Origin: Heloderma charlesbogerti
Taxonomy: Eukaryota; Chordata; Lepidosauria; Squamata; Helodermatidae
Reading direction: 5' to 3'
DNA length: 64,000 nt
Assembly: GCA_026122225.1 (NCBI GenBank)
Contig: JANEZZ010001492.1
Coordinates: 1,133,001-1,197,000, forward strand
A program made the position numbers and the translations under genes. Of the stretch, positions 24,746 through 37,038 are shown piece by piece. The notes under the pieces were generated by a model. It ran no database searches and was not told the DNA's origin. It saw nothing but the letters and a program-made list of their open reading frames with translations. Each line of letters starts with the position of its first letter. Within the stretch, counting starts at the first letter, position 1.

Positions 24746-27614
24746 AATCTAGTTTATATCTGCGATTGCTTAAATCAAGCTATTCAGGCTTAAGGAGATA
24801 AAAATAAAAGGGTACTTAAGATAATGTGACACACTCCTTGAGACCTGATGCAAAGAACTCTCTCACAGCATAACCCATAAAACAGACACATGAGTGACCT
24901 TCACACATTGTACCAGTGTGCACAGCTTCTCACCCATCTCTGCACTGATATTCATTCTAGATATAATCTGTCATAAAGTTAATACTGCTGCTTTCAATGG
25001 GACTAAGGATGCATGCAACCCAATCTGATTGAAGTCAAAGGCAAATTTCCTGGTAGATTGAATCCCATTAAAAAGCGGTGGGCTTAGGCCGCTCAGCTGG
25101 ACTGCGTGGCCCAGGAGATCACCATTGGAACCCAGTGTCTGTGTGGTCTGTGCCTAACTGCTCAGAGAAGAAGGGCGCATGGGCACACATCGATGAAGTC
25201 CACTACACCATAATCGCTGCCAAGAGAACAGTTGCTTCACTTGAGCAGGATTTGAAAAACAGAAAGACAAAGGAAACCCCCCCCAAATGCAGCACCCTCC
25301 AAGAAAATCTTGCAGACTGGCCCATTTTAGAATTCCCAATTCCAAGAGGACTCAGCTCTTCTTTTATGTTTTATGTTTATCTGCACTTCAGTTCTACAAC
25401 GTACCTGTAAAGGGGGCTGGGGTGTTATGTGTTATTTTCGGGATTTTTATTTTTTTATTTGGGGAGCTCGTCTGGTTTTCTTAACTTAAAAAAGGCAACT
25501 TAGAAGAATTAATATCTGAGTTCATGTCGTTTAACATATAATAATATTTAGCTAACTCAGCTTTATTTTTCATTTTCCATCCACATCAAAGGTGAACCAG
25601 TAAAAAACGTCATCTTAAAGAATTGTATTTCCTCATCTCCTTCACTGCTAAACGCGAATAGTGGCATACAAACGGGATTGAAGAAATAGATATAGACATA
25701 GGTTCCAAATAGCAAATCCTCCATTACACAACAATAGCAAACTCTTTTTTTAATGACATGCCGTCCTGCTGGGTAACCAGTTAACATTTTTATTCCAGTT
25801 CTGAAAGGGGTGTGGGAGACTGAGAAATTTCGTTGTATTTCTAACCCTTGCAGAATTAATACGGGAGGCGCTACTCTTTAAAGAAGACATCTACTTCCAT
25901 GTGCTATTATGCACTCCATCATTTTCTCCAGGAAGCCTTTGGACTTTACATTTCTATATTTCACTTCCAAATGTAGGTGGAGGAAGAAGTCTATTTACTG
26001 AAGTTAGGGGCTCTGAAAATTGCTAAAGCAACCGCGTTGCTAATGGAGAGGACAGATGTTTAGCGGAAACCTCATCTTCCATACATGCTCAGTATTCCCG
26101 GGTCCATGTTTTGACAAACATGTAACTAGACTCGTCGACTTTTTAACCCACCAGTGCCGAATGGGCGGCGCTGCGTCCGACAGATGGACCAGCTATGGGG
26201 AGGTATCAGGATTTAAGCCGATTTCGATCCATTCAGTTAAGAGTGCCTACATTGTCCGAATGCCGAATGCCTGGGCTTCAACTTTGTGGTGTTGTGGATC
26301 GAGTGGTGCCGCTTGCGGGTGTCCCACAAGCAAAACATTATAGATTCTGTTGGGTCTCCTTCCTGTCCATTTTTATAATCTCGGGTTGTCCTCTCACCCA
26401 CTCTGCAGTCTCCTACATTTCTATTGATTTAATATCTTCCGGATGTTTTCCAGACTGAGGCATAATGATCGGATCTGGTTCTATTGAGTTATCAGTACTT
26501 AAAACAGCAGATTTTTTTTTAAATCATCCCATAACGATTCCCAAACAGATTTCCATCCCAATACCAGTGGAATGAAAGAGATGCGGACTAGGCATTGGAA
26601 GAATCCTGGCGTTTGTGTAACCACAGGGTAAGAGGTCTTCCAAATAAGCATCCAAATACGAGTAGGAACCCTGCAAGCGCCCAAACCAAGTGTTCCTTTT
26701 CCCTGCCCTGATTCTCCCGGAATCGCGAGGGCAAACGGGACAACTGGGATGAATTAAAAAGCCAGGGTTGGGCCCCGTTAGTGTGAGTCACCTTTTTCCT
26801 ACTGGTATCTCAGCCTCCCTCGGTTTGGTCGAAGCTGTCCCCTTGAATTCCTGAGTTGGGGGAACCTGGGAGGTTTATGACGCACAAGCCATAAAAAATG
26901 GAATTTCAACCGTGAAAGACAGCCGAGGAACATGGCTGGAGACCACAGGAATGCTGGGGGAGGGGTGGAAGGCAGAATAAGAGAGGGTTACAGAGCCTTG
27001 GTTGCACTTTACGATGTAGGCATGTTCATCTATGATTTAGTTGTGGGGATGTACTTTGTTTTTAATTATATTTCTAATTTACCCATGTGTTTTTATTTTT
27101 TCCTTATCTGCATGGTTTGGGCATTCCTATTCCACCCCTTGTCATATTTTAATTGAATGGTTATTATTTTAGAAGTGAGGATTGTATAAATGCCGCCCTT
27201 CAACACCCCCACCTGCAACTGCCAAAGTAATCTATTCTGAAAACACTCACTTTGGATTAGTTCAGCAGATATCTCTGGGATACCCCAGAATGGGTGGGAT
27301 CAGCATCTTCGCTTGGAATTTACTCCCACAATAAGAATAGTCAAGGCCACGCTTAATAAAACCGTATCTATCTATCTATCTATCTAGAGGTGTAACTTCC
27401 CTGGACTCTTTCAGCGTTACGCCTGCTTAAGAACAAAATAAAACAATTAAATTTCTTCAGTAACTCAAAAGAAAATGCAAACTATCTGGGTTTATGAGTG
27501 ATAATTCCTGCTAACCAATGTGCTGATGAAAATAAGATTCTACCTCAAACGTGATCTGCCTCTAGAAAAAGGCTAATAAATTCCTATTAAGAATGCATTT
27601 ATGCAGTGATTAGG

Positions 27615-27627
27615 TGAACTTTGACCT
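27615..27627 (-). promoter_or_regulatory. DR1 nuclear receptor element
   Basis: The minus strand reads AGGTCAAAGTTCA: two half-sites spaced by one base, a consensus for RXR heterodimers, COUP-TF or HNF4. It lies in repeat-free DNA about 0.95 kb beyond the DR5 RARE. The match is clear; the function is inferred. Confidence 0.45.
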
Positions 27628-28426
27628 CTGGAGAGTTGTTGCAATTAGCCACAACGTGCAGCACCTTCAAATGTTCGGTTTTTGTGGAGACTCGCGGTCC
27701 CTGTCTGCATCCTTTAAATTAAATTTTAAAAAAATGGACCGGGATTGTGGAAATGCACCCGTGTTTCCTTGTCCTCCAGCTCAAACACCCACACTAAGAT
27801 TCTTTAGAAGTATCTCCAGAGAAATATTAAAATACCGACTGCATTCTTAGAACTTGTTGTAGGCGTTCTCACTTGGAAGTAAGTTACATTGGACCTGAGT
27901 GAGGTTTATTTCAAGGAACGTCTGAACAGCTTCCAACGTCAGACTCTATTTCAAGCGCTTCTTTGCTAGAGTGATTCTGTCTAAACAGCCAGTCCTCAAT
28001 TCATTTAATTCGATGCAATAAGATCTAAGATGGATTGGTATGGAAAAGAAAGAAAGAAAGAAAAAAACAAGTCCTTCAAATTCACTGGGTTGTAGGCTGA
28101 AAACGTTTGATCCTAAAAAGTACATTAACTGGGAATCAACATTCTGTTGAAGTCAGCGGAGGTCCAGCAAATGTGGAATGCCTTGTTCTATTTGCATTAA
28201 AAGGCGTTGTTGCAAATCATCTATATCTCTTTCTCTCGTTGTTGTTGTTGTTTTTAAGCGGCTACTGATTTTAACTAGTATTAAGGATTATCAAGAATGA
28301 AACAAAGAGGATAGAAGGAAGGAAGAAAAGGAAGCAAGATCTTTGCCTAACAGCTGAAGAAAATGGTTTTAGTTTTATGTAAAGGAACCAATCTTAGCAT
28401 TAGAATAATAGGCAAAAGGCTTCTTT

Positions 28427-28429
<3 letters not shown>

Positions 28430-28472
<43 letters not shown>
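28430..28472. repeat. (GT)n microsatellite
   Basis: 21 GT units ending 85 bp before the DR5 RARE. Confidence 0.93.
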
Positions 28473-28476
<4 letters not shown>

Positions 28477-28557
28477 AATTGTTGCCTTTAGCAGAGAGCT
28501 GAGATAAAACCATTGGGACTCATTCTAAAGTGACCCATCACTGAATTCATTTCTGCT

Positions 28558-28574
28558 TGAACTTTCGGTGAACC
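28558..28574 (-). promoter_or_regulatory. DR5 retinoic acid response element 3' of HOXA1
   Basis: The minus strand reads GGTTCACCGAAAGTTCA: two RAR/RXR half-sites (GGTTCA, AGTTCA) with a 5-base spacer. This is the sequence I know for the mammalian HOXA1 3' RARE. It lies 4.2 kb downstream of the HOXA1 stop codon, in the same orientation as the gene, as in mouse and human. Confidence 0.9.
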
Positions 28575-29211
28575 TGAGATTAAACAGGGGTGAGCAGCTA
28601 AGCAGTTTGTTGTTAGCTGCCTTTTCAACAACCCTTTTCAGACTGAGTAAATATTGATCGCTTTCAATCTGATTGCCCCAGAGGAAAACACCGAGCATCT
28701 CAATGTAGCCTCCAAAAGTAAACTTTAAAGGTGAACATAAAAAAATCGAGCTTCTTGCTTGAAAGAAGAGTCGGGTGGGGAATAAACGCATTGTCCTAAG
28801 GAACTGGATTGAAAATCAGCCGAACTAGCCCAATTTTGTTGGTGGTGGTTTTTAAGAGAGCATTTGTATTATTAGTTCCCTTCCCTTCCCTCTATATCGG
28901 GGAAGAGAAGGAAATATATCCCAAATTACCTTGTCAATAAAGAGGATGTGAGGGATTAATCGATTAATTCATTCTGTTGCAGAGATTCAATTGTGTGGAT
29001 TTTTGAAAGGAACAATAGGATATAATAGGCAGTGAGACTGTTCTGGGGCTCAGAACAATTCTCCCATATAATGTGCTAACGTATCTTCATTTAAACAATG
29101 TATTTCCCCTGTATTTAGTCCAAAGGAACAGACATATTCTTTATATAACCTCAAAAGAGGCAGCGTTTTGAGTCTCCGTAACAGTTCAGTCGACTAACAC
29201 CCGACTTATAG

Positions 29212-29350
29212 TGCTGCAATCCTATACACACTTGCCTGGGAGTGAGTATAGTAGACATGATCCTATGTTCACTGGACATCTATAGGATCACACTGTAAAT
29301 CACTTTCCGGGAAGTAGATTGCACTGAAATGAACAGGATTTCCGCTGAAT
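29212..29350. repeat. Foldback elements, family A, two joined partial copies
   Basis: GTGCTGCAATCCTATACACA begins the first; a second, more diverged copy runs to about 29350. They lie about 0.65 kb on the HOXA1 side of the RARE. Confidence 0.6.
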
Positions 29351-29569
29351 GTGTTTAGGGTCGAGATGTCAGCCGCTTTAATAGGTTGATGAGCCTATTG
29401 ATCAATAATGCTAAGGACCAAAAAAATCTGAGGAAACCAGTGTCATCTCCTTGTGAAGGTAGATTTTTCTCCCACAGTTTATTGGATTCAAGTCTGCACC
29501 ACCGTATGTGAAGTGACTCAAGAAGTACTGTTGTTCCGGCTTTGTGTGTGTCCGTCCAGAAAGGAGACT

Positions 29570-29750
29570 TCCCGTGCAATTCTATACATCTCTACTCAGA
29601 AGTAACCCCATTGCGTTCAATAGGACTTACTCTCGGGTAAGTGAGTATAGGACTGCAGCTTGAGGCTGCAATTCGACACCGCACTGATTGGAGAGCAGGC
29701 CCCAGTGAACTTAGAGGGGCTTCATTCAGACAAAGTCAACGTGTACAGGA
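29570..29750. repeat. Foldback elements, family A, one clear and one degenerate copy
   Basis: TCTACTCAGAAGTAACCCCA, then TAGGACTTACTCTCGGGTAA forms a clear copy; 29665-29750 looks like a second degenerate one. Confidence 0.6.
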
Positions 29751-32286
29751 TCAAAGGGGGGATTATTCGGGAGCACATGCCTTCAGTACCTGAAAGAGAG
29801 ATATAATGACCTCTCCAAAAATATTTGATCAGGAACGATGAACTTACTCCGCGAGAACATCTCTGTTGGTTTTCTCTAGGATAAGGTGGCCAAAGGACAT
29901 CTTTCCGAAAAGTAAAGGGTCATATTAGGACAGCATCTTTCCTCCAGGCCTGCACATGCCGCCTCCAAGGCTGCTGAATTTAGCTTTTGAAAAGAAGTTA
30001 TTGCCAGTCTTTTGTCACTGTTCTTCCTTTCTCCCTATCAAGCGGAGAGGGGGGGGGGGCGGGGAGAGGGCTGAGGAGGTGTCAGATGGTCACCGTGTGT
30101 TTAGCTAGCGCAAGTTTTCGGAGAGATTCTAATCCTCAGCCCCATTGGCATGCTGATGCCATTGGGTTCACTTGAAAGTCCCCGGTAGAGAAGGCCATCT
30201 GTGTGGCTTTGTGGCCCTAATCAACAAAAGGTAGAAAGTATCAGGCCAGGCAGGCGGAGAGGGGCGGCATGAAAGCGGCGACTCCTCCCGCTTTGAAGTT
30301 GGGAGGCCGTGGCGGGAGCCCTTTGGAGGCAGCCGCGCGCTTTGGCTGGGGCCTCGCCTCGCCTCCCTTGATATGGCCGATGCGCCTGCAAATCAAGGCT
30401 TGTCTGCTTTGACACATCGGGGGAGAAAACGCAGCCGGCGCGCGCGCCAGCAATCTCCGCAGAGCTTCCAAACAACCTCCCCTCCTTTATGGCCCGGGCA
30501 GAGGTTGTAAAAGTCCCTTGCAGATGTTGCAGGGAGGAGTTTAATCCCCACCCCACCCACCCCCCAAAGACTCGGTTTCCAAATTGGCTGGAATGAAATT
30601 CAAAGGAGAATCTCAATGTTTGGATTATGTCTCATGGCTTGAACGTGTCTATACACAGTCCTAGGAGACATTAAAAAAAAACACCATAGAAAGATTAAAA
30701 AAAAAACACCAGGTTTTTCTCCCCCCAAAATAAAAAATAAAATGTATAAACTTGTTTGCAAGCCTTTTCAGGAAGTGCGTGACATCCACCTGCCAGAACT
30801 TGTTTCCCCAATCGTGGGGAAATTGGTTAGGGTTGCACAAACACGTTGGATTGTACACCTGGGATAGGAAATATTCCTCAAATTGGATCCTCTCTCTCTC
30901 CCTCCCGCCCACCCTCAACTTTTACTGTGCTTTGTGCCTTATAGATGTCACTGACGATTTAGAAGGGAGGGAGTGACGTTGGGTCGCTAGGACAGCTTTA
31001 TACCCAGGGATAATGAAATGTGACTCTCTTAACTGGTCTTGTGATGTGAGGAAAGACCGGCTGAAGACAGCTTCTGCTTTTGAAGAGGACTCTGTTTACA
31101 CATAGGTCAATATTCAGTTCGGGGTGAAAAGGTTAGCACTTGACCCAGGAAGTTCCCCCAACGGTGAGTAAAAAATAGCTGTAGTTCCTTCACCCTCCTT
31201 CTCTAACACGAAAGATAAACAAGAATCCCTCTCTTTCTATTGATTAATTATCCTACTTCGTCTAATCTCGGTGCTTCTGCAGTCAAAGAATTCTTCCTAG
31301 ACCAATCGCTGGAGAGAAATGTTTGGCTAGCCGATTCCAAAGACACTTTAGCAAACCTAAAGAGAGCTGAAATGGTAACCTCAACCACCACCCCTCCTTC
31401 CCAAAATATACCGAAGCAAATAAGAACCTGAGATATGAGTATATTTATTACAGAGATTTGTAGGACCCGTAAAATTCTGCTCTGGATTCCATCCTCTATT
31501 CCCACAGAACCTCAGAGCCTTGAATGATTGTACAGAAAAAATCAGAAAGTACTAGATCACAAATGACAACTGATAGAACTCAGTGTTAAGTTAACTTAGT
31601 ACATCAAAGCTTTGTGCATCATGCAAAGTTCCATACACGAATCACATAAAATATACATTCGTTTGGCCATTCATCACATTCAGGAAGTTTGGCTGAAAAG
31701 ACTTCAAATCCAAGGAAGGGAGATGTGAAAAGAGGGAGGAGGTGTGATCTCCTTCTCATTTTTCTTAATGGTAATATTGGGCTGGGAATAACCCAACACA
31801 GATTTTGGGAAAGGAATGGTTGCAGAGATTGCAGGGGTGGGGGCGGGGGCAGACACTAATAAGCAAGGTTCATTTTTTAAAAAAACCTAGTGCAATTTCG
31901 ACTTTCTTTTCTAGTTCTTTCAAAGAAATATGACTAATCTGTGATTTTTGAGGTATCTGATTGAGTTGAACAAGTTTTCATTCATGACATCCTCACTTTT
32001 TCGGTATAAAATCGAATCAAGTTTTGAGAATGTAACCACCCTGTTTTAAGCTCATAATCTATCTAAACATTTCTAGAAAATCCGTAAAAAGATAAATCTC
32101 TTGGACAAAGTATTTACAACCAACAAACGCATATCATACACACAAGAAAAAACAGAGACATTAAATTAAAAGATGAACATTTTAGAACTCGTGTAAACAC
32201 TTTCAATAGTGCATCTCTTCATGGAATTGAGTAGGTCTTCTGTGTCTTTGCTTTGAGGAAAACCTACAGAATTGTCCTTGGGCAAC

Positions 32287-32292
32287 TTTATT
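32287..32292 (-). terminator. HOXA1 polyadenylation signal (candidate)
   Basis: AATAAA on the minus strand, 530 bp past the HOXA1 stop. It is the only AATAAA on that strand between the stop codon and this point, and gives a 3' UTR of about 0.55 kb that contains a foldback repeat. Confidence 0.5.
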
Positions 32293-32431
32293 CTGGCCTA
32301 ACAAATTCATATGATTGTTTCCACAAATAGTCTAGAGATGAAAACAGATAAATAAATTCTCCTCCTTAGAACTGAGGAAGGAATAGTGATGTTGAATAAA
32401 AGACAACCCTCAGTATGAGAAGTATAACCTA

Positions 32432-32575
32432 TTAAGGCCGCAATCCAGCCAAAGCTTGCTGGAGCTGGATCCCACTGAAATCGATGGGATTTAAATGAGT
32501 CCCGACTAAGTCCCATCCCATTACTTTCCCTGGGCTTTAGGAGCGACTAAATGTTGCTGGATTCTACCCACGGAT
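32432..32575. repeat. Foldback element, family A type, in HOXA1 3' UTR
   Basis: GGCCGCAATCCAGCC at the left and GCTGGATTCTACCC at the right are inverted; ACTGAAATCGATGGGATTTA and AAGTCCCATCCCATTA form the core. It lies between the HOXA1 stop and its candidate polyA signal. Confidence 0.6.
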
Positions 32576-32822
32576 TTGGAAGACAGTTCCATTCCGATCA
32601 GGGAGATTTGCTTTCAGATCAAAGGGACTCCAGATCGGAGTGTTTGTTTGTTTCCCTCTTTCAGTGCGAGTCAGAAAATAAACTACCTGGAACCAAACTG
32701 AGAAGGGCGTGGGGGGGCGGGGGGAGAGATCAGACAAGTTTTTAAAAGTAATTCGAACACAATAAAATTACACTTCGATTGTGCGTAGGTTGGGGCGGGG
32801 ACTGAAGGAGGAGCAGCAATGT

Positions 32823-34403
32823 TCAATTCGAGGTAGTAAGAGTGTCTGAGGTAGAGGAGGCCGGAGAAGGAGTACAAGGGCATGGGCTGGACTTTTCGGA
32901 GGACTCCTCTGCCTTTTCTTCATTTCCTGTAGGAGTGGCCGGAGAAATGGGTAGCAAGCCCTCTTTCTCCCTCTTCTTCTGCTTCATCCTGCGGTTCTGG
33001 AACCAGATCTTCACTTGGGTCTCGTTCAGCTGCAAAGAAGCCGCGATCTCCACCCGGCGGGCCCTGGTGAGGTATTTGTTGAAGTGGAATTCTTTTTCCA
33101 GTTCCGTCAGCTGTTTGGTGGTGAAGTTGGTCCGGACCGTGTTGGGTTGGCCGACATAACCGTACTCTCCTGCTTTCCCTGAAAAACACACGCACACAAC
33201 AAACAACAACAACAGCAACAACAGGGCGCATGTGAATCGTTCACCCGGAGCAGTGGTTTGCAGGTGACACGAATCAATAGACAGGCGCGAGCAGGTAAAA
33301 CAATAGAGAACCGTCTCTTCGCGTCAAAGTCACGCGATGAACCAATCTTAACCAAGTTTATTCCGAAGTCAGACCGATTGAATTCGCATGGACTAACTTC
33401 CCAGTAAGTCTGCTTGCTCGGGATACGTGCCGCCCAGTGCTAAAAACAGCAACTTAGGTAGCTAGCAGGGAAACCTGGGGAGTGAGTGGTTAATGTATGG
33501 CCCAAAGGTGGGAGCCCCCCACACACAGAGAGAGAGAAAGAGAGAGAGAGAGAGAAAGTGAGCATTTCAATCACACCATGACCTTTTCACTTGAAGAGAG
33601 CGGTTTGGCTTCAGGATCCCAACCACACCTTTCCCTCCTGATACCTGGGATAGCCAAGTTTATCTTTCTGTCCTTTAAAAAAAAAAAAAAGGACCAAACG
33701 CTTCACCTCTAAACTTGTCGAAGTCCGGCGTAACTGATCAGGCAGGTGACTCACCTGTTTTAGGAGGGTTTCTCTTCACCTTCATCCAGTCGAAAGTCTG
33801 GGCTGGAGGAGAGGTCTCCGAAGAAGGGGAGGCACAGGTTTCCTGGTGGTTCGAGTGGAGAGGCGACAAGGGGTGGTTGTAACTGGCTAGGGCTAAGTTC
33901 TGCTGCTCTTCTCCATAAGAGGGGTGTATGTACTGAGCAGAGCTCGCTGTGCCCCCAGCATAACTCTGGGGGTGCTGGACCAAGGACGACGAGACGTTTC
34001 CGCCGGAGTAGAGGGCAGGCGCGCACTGGGGGTAGCCCCCATTAATCTCTGCCTCTTGACTGAGCGGGAAGTGGCTGTAGCCCCCCGCACTGAAGTTCTG
34101 CGCACCATAACTGGGGTGCGAGTAGGACATCCCCAGATTGGGATGGTGCTGGTAGGCGGTACCAGTCTGGTGGTGGGGATGGGGGCTTATCGGGACCCCC
34201 CTGCCCACCAGGAAGCGGTCGTCCCCGTTGCAGTTGTTGGCACTGACCGCGCACGATTGGAAGGTGCTTGTAATCCCATGGTCGGGGTGGTGGTGGTGGT
34301 GGTGATGGTGGTGGTGGTGGTAGGCACGGGAGGAACAAGTGGCGGACTCGCCGTTGAGGATGGGCGGATAATCGAGGAAGGAATTCATCCTCCCCGCGTC
34401 CAT
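32823..34403 (-). CDS. HOXA1: HOXA1 homeobox transcription factor; exons 34403-33755 and 33178-32823 (minus strand)
   Basis: Anterior-class homeodomain factor that binds DNA with PBX and MEIS/PREP in the nucleus and specifies hindbrain segments r4-r5. Exon 1 starts at the ATG at 34403 ([10 protein letters not shown], close to the mammalian start) and ends in phase 1 at 33755 before the donor GTGAGT. Exon 2 starts at 33178 after TTTTTCAG and stops with TGA at 32823-32825. The spliced product is 334 aa, against 335 in human. Visible parts are an 11-histidine run (residues 29-39), the PBX-binding hexapeptide TFDWMK (203-208), the homeodomain (about 228-287) with [13 protein letters not shown], and a serine-rich tail ending SDTLTTSN. 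The intron is 576 bp. Splice sites, length and domain order all fit an intact gene. The histidine run sits earlier than in mammals. Confidence 0.97.
33179..33754 (-). other. HOXA1 intron
   Basis: This 576-bp intron lies between donor GTGAGT (33754) and acceptor TTTTTCAG (ending 33179). It contains a degenerate foldback repeat (33355-33430), a (GA)n tract (33525-33556) and an A run (33678-33691). Confidence 0.9.
33355..33430. repeat. Degenerate family A repeat in HOXA1 intron
   Basis: TTTATTCCGAAGTCAGACCG, GATTGAATTCGCATGGACTA and CCCAGTAAGTCTGCTTGCTC follow the family layout with many changes, so it is an old insertion. Confidence 0.5.
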
Positions 34404-35470
34404 CTATCACCGATTGACCGGCTCTTCGGAGTCCTGGGTGACCGTGCCAACTTTCTCACTTCCTCCATGGGGGCCAGAAGAAAAATGATATGAATGTACA
34501 GTGAGGCGGCGGCCACGTGAGGGCGGCAGCCAATGGCTGCTTCTCCTGCCAAAGTTGCCCTGCTCCTTCCTGGTGATGGATCACCCTGGCTGTGGCATTT
34601 AAATTCCGAGCGCTCCTCCATCAAGGTGACGCGCAGCCACCACCGGCACTACCACCTCCCCCTCCCCTCCCCTCCCCTCCCCTCCCGCCCCCCCCCCAGT
34701 CAGTGCGTTGGGCTTGGAGAGCCGGGCCAGAGAGGCAGTGCGCGCCCAGGCGCTCAGCCTGCAGCAGCCGCCGCCGCCGCCGCCACAGAGCTGCCGCCGG
34801 AGGGGGCTGCTCTTGCGTGGATTTACGGTCGAAGAGGAAGAGCCTGGCTGAGCAGGTAAGCAAAGGCACGACGCGTCCAAGGGACGACTTCGCCGGCCGG
34901 GCGGGGCTCCAGGCCGAACAGCCGAACCCCTCTGGCCTAAGAAACGTTTTGACGTTGCTGGGAGAAGCCAAAGGCGCGCGCGGGGGTGGTGGATCCCCCC
35001 CCCCGCCTTAGACTGGCATCCTGGTTCGGATCCCTGGGAGGGGGGAGGGGGAGGAAGACCCAGGGCGGCGGCGGCGGCGGCGGCGGGGGGCGGGTGGAGT
35101 GGAGTGGGGGGGTTGGTGCATGGAGAGGGCGACGGCGGGAGGACGGGGGGTCGCGCTCTGCCCGTCGCCGCGACTCCTCAGGAGAGGCCGGCGGGCGCGC
35201 GCGCACCGGCAAGAGTTAAAAGGCGCCGGGTCCAGCCTCCCGCCGTTATCTGCATGGAAATGAGGCATTTGCTCTCTCAAGGCAGCGCCATTGTTTGCCG
35301 CTGTTGTTGCTGCTGCAGACGGGCGGGCAGGGTGCTGGTTGGCTTCATAATGCCCAGGAATAGCGCGAAGGCTGAAGGGGAGACGGCGGGGGCGGGGGAG
35401 CCAAGGGTCTGGGCCGGGACAGAGGCGGCTCTGCCGGGCGACTGGGAACTGAACTTTCCGTCCGATCAGC
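34404..35470. promoter_or_regulatory. CpG island: HOXA1 promoter and start region of the antisense lncRNA
   Basis: About 1 kb rich in G+C and CpG, contrasting with the AT-rich flanks, with CCT, CGG and CCG repeats. The part next to the ATG (to about 34500) is probably HOXA1 5' UTR. An E-box CACGTG lies at 34514-34519. Confidence 0.7.
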
Positions 35471-37000
35471 TGCTGTTACGTGCGATTAGGGCAGGAAGCG
35501 CTTACAAAGGTTGCCAAGGAAGCTGCCTCAGGCTCTGAGCCATCAGCGCGCCTGTGCAAACTCCTCCTCCCCCCTCACTTTCTTTCCCCCATTTTTTCTG
35601 TCTCCCCCTCTCCCTCCCTCTGTCCCTTTCACGCACAACCTTTGTCTGCCTCAACGTCCTTCGCTTCCCTCCCACTCCACCCCTATAGATACACACACAC
35701 ACACACACACACACGCACGGTTCAAAAACATGAGATCTAGGGGGATGACATACCAAGAGGTTAGGGGGAGGAGACTGAGAAAAGGGGCGGGGGGGAGGCG
35801 AAAGCAATGCATTGCTTCCGAGGGGGTAGAGCACTGAGGGAAACAAATGGCCCAGCGTTGGAAGTGGCCTGATCTGTTTTCCTTGTGATAATTCCTAGTT
35901 CTTTTATCACGTTTTCACTCAAGTCAGGGGCGGGGAGAGACACCTAACTTCCAGTGGATTTAGAATTGACCTAAGGGAAAAGTTGGCATTTGGGTCGGTG
36001 TTCCCACAGAGGCTTCATCTGCTCAGAAGTGGGGAGGCAGCCAACAAGGATAAATTGCCCCAAAAGCCAGAACAGAGAAATAACTAGGAGGGATGTGAAC
36101 TTTGCCTTAAGGAAGCTGGAAACAGCAATGCTTGCCCAGCTTCGTGTATTCTTATAAGACAGTTGAAATTAACCTAAATAGTTATCAAGTTAGCATCATT
36201 GCATTGATGGATTGTTGTTTCTGTGTTTCTATATCTGCGTGTGTATATGTGTGTGTACACATGCACACAATCATATTTCACTATTCTCCATTAACCTAGA
36301 ACACTATTTTCATTCCTAAAGTGTAGAAGTCTACCCAGATCAAGCTGTCCACGGATTTAGCTTAACTGTTTTGGTTCTTCAGTAGCTACTAAATAATCAA
36401 AGGCAAGACCCAGCCTAACTTGATCACCAAGGTAAACATACATTGGATCTGGCTGTGAGACTTGCGGTTTCATGCTTACTTACTGGAAGAACATCTCTGG
36501 CATTTCTTGGGTAGAGAGAAGCTCCAGTTTTAAAACACTTCCCTTTGGCTGGAGATCTACACCCTGTTTTCACCCCCTCAGGGTTCTCAGGGATATGCAT
36601 TGTCTTTTTAAAAAGAAAAGACAAGGCATATCTCTACACCCTTCAGTTTAGTGAGAGGAGAGGTGGGAGACACACACAAGCACACAATTTACCAATGGCC
36701 ACATTGATTTCCATGGCACCCACAGCCACACAGAGTCTAATCACAGCTACTCAGAAGGACACTGATATTAATGGCTTTCATAGCCAAATCATTGGTTGTG
36801 GTATGATTTCATGCTAAAACAAAAGAAAATGTACCTGTAGACTTAGATAAATATTAACAACTTTTGAAGTCAATGTGATGGCTGCCTATCAGCTTTGAAG
36901 ATAATTATATACATCCTGGGTTAAAAGTAGGCCTTGTTCCATATACCAACCAGAATATGTGATCATTTCATTTGAGCCCTTTATCATTGGCCTGAAATCA

Positions 37001-37038
<38 letters not shown>

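Larger units (their letters stand above)
1..28429. other. Gene-poor flank 3' of HOXA1
   Basis: No supported protein-coding exon, tRNA or rRNA. Open frames here are short, often run through microsatellites or LINE debris, and match no family I recognise. Beyond the listed repeats I see nothing identifiable in 828-2420, 2526-3700, 10490-11360, 12500-13790, 16100-16720, 17245-18150, 22560-23870 and 24750-27590. Confidence 0.75.
28575..32286. other. HOXA1 3' flank between RARE and gene
   Basis: No coding signal. It holds family A repeats (29.2-29.75 kb), a GC-richer block near 30240-30550, and repeat-free DNA at 31000-32280, probably partly regulatory. Confidence 0.5.

Noticed and set aside
25078..25410. 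110-aa plus-strand ORF (MGLGRSAGLRGPGDHH)
   Set aside because: The first 60 codons look somewhat protein-like, but there is no recognised family, no splice context, and the end runs into AT-rich noncoding sequence.
26056..26343. 95-aa ORF in the HOXA1 flank
   Set aside because: No family similarity, and overlapping frames of similar length make chance likely.
30221..30616. 131-aa minus-strand ORF, Ala/Arg rich
   Set aside because: Composition-driven frame in a GC-rich block; no family match, no splice partner and not linked to HOXA1.
33924..34493. 189-aa plus-strand ORF
   Set aside because: It is the complement of HOXA1 exon 1 in GC-rich DNA; Val and Gly runs mirror the histidine repeat.
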